Assembly: GCA_050732995.1 (NCBI GenBank)
Contig: JBOHSA010000062.1
Coordinates: forward strand, 1 to 7,858
Source of the DNA: JBOHSA01 sp050732995
GTDB lineage: Bacteria > Gemmatimonadota > Gemmatimonadetes > Gemmatimonadales > GWC2-71-9
Direction of reading: 5' to 3'
DNA: 7,858 nucleotides
The notes beneath the pieces were generated by a model. The model saw only the letters and a program-made list of their open reading frames with translations, did no database searches and had not been told where the DNA came from. Position numbers and translations under genes: made by a program. Positions 6,604 through 7,858 of the stretch are shown here, piece by piece (position 1 is the first letter of the stretch; each line of letters begins with the position of its first letter).

Positions 6604-7341
6604 TTAGCGGCTGATCGTGCCCCACACCCCGATCCGGGGGGGGGGCGTGCCGGCGGTCGTGAGCTGACTCTCGGGCAGCTCCAGCACGATGGCGAGCGTG
6701 TTGATGCCGGCCAGGTAGTCCACGGCCGCGCCGGGCGCCCGGAAGGCGCTCGCCGTCGCGGTATCGGGCAGCTGCGACAGCGGCCCGCTCACCGGCTTGC
6801 GATCGGGGATGATGCGAAAGAACTGCTCCAGGTCCAGGAAGAACGGGTCGTCGCGCGGGCCGGCGAACACCTGCGTGCCCGTGGGCGAGCCGAACACCGC
6901 GTTGAAGCCGCCGCTCAGGCTCGGCCCGGTCGTGACGAGCTTGGTCCGCATCCCCGTCATGGCGGGCGCCACGGGCCCGCGGACCCGGACGCGCTGGTTC
7001 GCGCCGGTGCCCTCGAAAGTCACCTGGATCACCAGGTCTTCGACGGCGTCACCGGTGTTGTCGATCTTGAACTGGTACAGGAGATCGGGATCGAACGTCG
7101 CGGCCGTGGTCTGCCCCGGCGTGAGGGGCGACGAGGTCGTCATGACGAGCACGATGCGGGAGTCGCTCGAACCCGGGAACGCGTACACGTCGTTGACGTC
7201 CATCCTGGGGCTCAGCTCCACTTCGGGCGTGTCCTGGTGGTCGGACGCGCGGGCGCGCTCGATCAGGGCCGCGGTGCCGAGCACGGCCAGGAGCGACAGC
7301 GCCGCGGCGAGCCGGCGCCGGCCGGAAAACCGTAGGTTCAT
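6604..7341 (-). CDS. DUF4331 N-terminal half, secreted
   Basis: 245 residues. A signal peptide (1-32: basic FSGRRR, then LAAALSLLAVLGTAALIE, cleavage after ARA) precedes SDHQDTPEVE, the start typical of mature DUF4331 proteins (SSHREAP-like). Further family features are DVNDVYAF (48-55), DLLYQFKIDNTGDAVEDL (86-103), GPRDDPFFLDL (161-171) and LAIVLELP with RIGVWGTISR at the end (216-245). A full family member continues from this WGT-S-R point into the GNPLVNE part; here a TAA ends the gene, and the next gene supplies that part. The enzyme or ligand role of the family is unknown. The start at 7341 has a strong ribosome site. A run of ten C in the coding strand (6636-6645) near the end keeps the family frame on both sides, so no frameshift is evident. 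Confidence 0.88.
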   Translation of the reverse strand: MNLRFSGRRRLAAALSLLAVLGTAALIERARASDHQDTPEVELSPRMDVNDVYAFPGSSDSRIVLVMTTSSPLTPGQTTAATFDPDLLYQFKIDNTGDAVEDLVIQVTFEGTGANQRVRVRGPVAPAMTGMRTKLVTTGPSLSGGFNAVFGSPTGTQVFAGPRDDPFFLDLEQFFRIIPDRKPVSGPLSQLPDTATASAFRAPGAAVDYLAGINTLAIVLELPESQLTTAGTPPPRIGVWGTISR

Positions 7342-7345
7342 CGAA

Positions 7346-7355
7346 CTCCTCCTCC
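7346..7355 (-). promoter_or_regulatory. Shine-Dalgarno of the first DUF4331 gene
   Basis: GGAGGAGGAG on the transcribed strand, ending 4 bases before ATG 7341; the AGGAGG core is at ideal distance. It implies efficient translation and settles the start. Confidence 0.8.
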
Positions 7356-7371
7356 AGCGGTGAAAACGCGA

Positions 7372-7406
7372 GACGGACGTAGAGTACCGTGGTCTCTACG
7401 CCCGTC
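7372..7406 (-). terminator. 13-bp hairpin between anti-sigma and DUF4331 genes
   Basis: GACGG plus CGTAGAG (7372-7376, 7378-7384) pairs with CTCTACG plus CCGTC (7394-7400, 7402-7406) around a 9-base loop. The single odd position (7377 with 7401) is A-C on the plus strand but U-G in RNA read from the minus strand, so the stem is continuous for 13 pairs only in the direction the genes are transcribed. A short TTTT comes about 5 bases after the stem. It lies 26 bp past the anti-sigma stop and about 30 bp before the DUF4331 start, leaving little room for a promoter after it, so a leaky terminator, attenuator or mRNA-stability stem fits best. Confidence 0.55.
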
Positions 7407-7431
7407 GCCGGAGGTCGGATTGGCCGAGGAG

Positions 7432-7858
7432 CTAGTCGGAGCGCCGCAGCTCGCCGATAAGGAATGGGTCCTGCGTGGGCTGCGGCGATCCGCCCGCCGG
7501 CTCTTCGGTGACCGCCGTGACCGTGAACGCCAGGCCGCGTGGCACGGCTACCGCAGCGGTCAGCCGGCCGTCGGGCGACGTATTGAACGTCCCCAGGCTG
7601 ACGGCCGGGTTGCCGGTCGCGATGGCCCAAAGCTGATAGGTGCGGCCGGCCGGCGCGGGCGGTAGCTCGAAGACGGCCAGCACCACCCGGTGGCGCGACG
7701 GATTGTAGAACAGACGAGCCGAGGGCGGCCGGCCGGTCGCGGCGAGGGCGGCCGTGGAAACGTCGGGCGCGAGGACCGCCTCGAGCAGGGAGTCACGTGC
7801 GGCGAGCGCCGCGCGCACCGCGGCACCTTCGCCGCGCTCCCGCCACCAGCCATAGCCG
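7432..7858 (-). CDS. RskA-type anti-sigma factor, C-terminal part (5' end outside window)
   Basis: The frame is open from the right edge to TAG at 7432 (142 codons seen). It begins GYGWWRERGEGAAVRAALAA and continues through a short helical stretch (RAALAARDSLLEAVLAP) into a domain of the anti-sigma-K factor RskA C-terminal family. The family signature is clear: VVLAVFELPPAPAGRTYQLW, then VSLGTFNTSPDGR and FTVTAVTEEPAGGSPQPT. In this family the domain lies outside the inner membrane, and an N-terminal cytoplasmic zinc-binding part holds an ECF sigma factor; those parts, the membrane helix and probably the sigma gene would lie beyond the right edge (inference). A GTG at 7818 could be mistaken for a start, but the domain architecture and the open upstream frame make this a partial gene. 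It is upstream of, and on the same strand as, the DUF4331 genes, which may be part of its regulon or operon. Confidence 0.85.
   Translation of the reverse strand, partial: GYGWWRERGEGAAVRAALAARDSLLEAVLAPDVSTAALAATGRPPSARLFYNPSRHRVVLAVFELPPAPAGRTYQLWAIATGNPAVSLGTFNTSPDGRLTAAVAVPRGLAFTVTAVTEEPAGGSPQPTQDPFLIGELRRSD

Noticed and set aside
6573..6660. DUF4331 split explained by a frameshift in the ten-base G/C run
   Set aside because: Family residues continue in frame past the run to WGTISR, and the second half has its own ribosome site and lipobox.

Overview
The window is very GC-rich and carries seven protein genes, all on the minus strand, so transcription runs from high to low coordinates. 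Every product appears to be exported or envelope-associated. The makeup (an RskA-type anti-sigma factor, a DUF4331 pair, a TonB receptor, a quinoprotein and a bacterial sulfocyanin, with high GC) suggests a didermic soil or sediment bacterium. Gemmatimonadota or a related uncultivated phylum would fit, but that is inference from gene style and not proof.

Right half (7858 to about 4762): the C-terminal part of an RskA-like anti-sigma factor enters from the right edge and ends at 7432. A 90-bp gap with a strong transcribed-strand hairpin follows. Next come two short genes that each carry one half of a DUF4331 protein: a secreted N-terminal half (6604..7341) and a lipoprotein-type C-terminal half (6027..6572). 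A membrane-anchored TPR protein (4762..6027) starts by a TGATG overlap with the second half. Its last codons and its stop lie inside an array of 7-8 bp TTAGCCCC-like repeats.

Left half (4723 to 1): a sigma70-like promoter precedes a TonB-dependent receptor that closely resembles E. coli YncD/PqqU, the outer-membrane importer of the cofactor PQQ. Five bases after its stop begins a periplasmic PQQ-dependent alcohol-dehydrogenase-type quinoprotein with all metal and PQQ ligands present. Below it, after a 94-bp gap with an 11-bp hairpin, is a secreted sulfocyanin (SoxE-type blue copper protein) with intact copper ligands. This gene runs off the left edge.

The main proposal is that the left half is a self-contained module: scavenged PQQ enters through the receptor, activates the quinoprotein in the periplasm, and electrons leave through a blue copper protein in place of the usual cytochrome c. 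The receptor assignment and the enzyme's active site are well supported by sequence. The partnership is inferred from gene order. No gene-free stretch longer than about 100 bases exists, and no RNA genes, insertion sequences or CRISPR arrays were seen.
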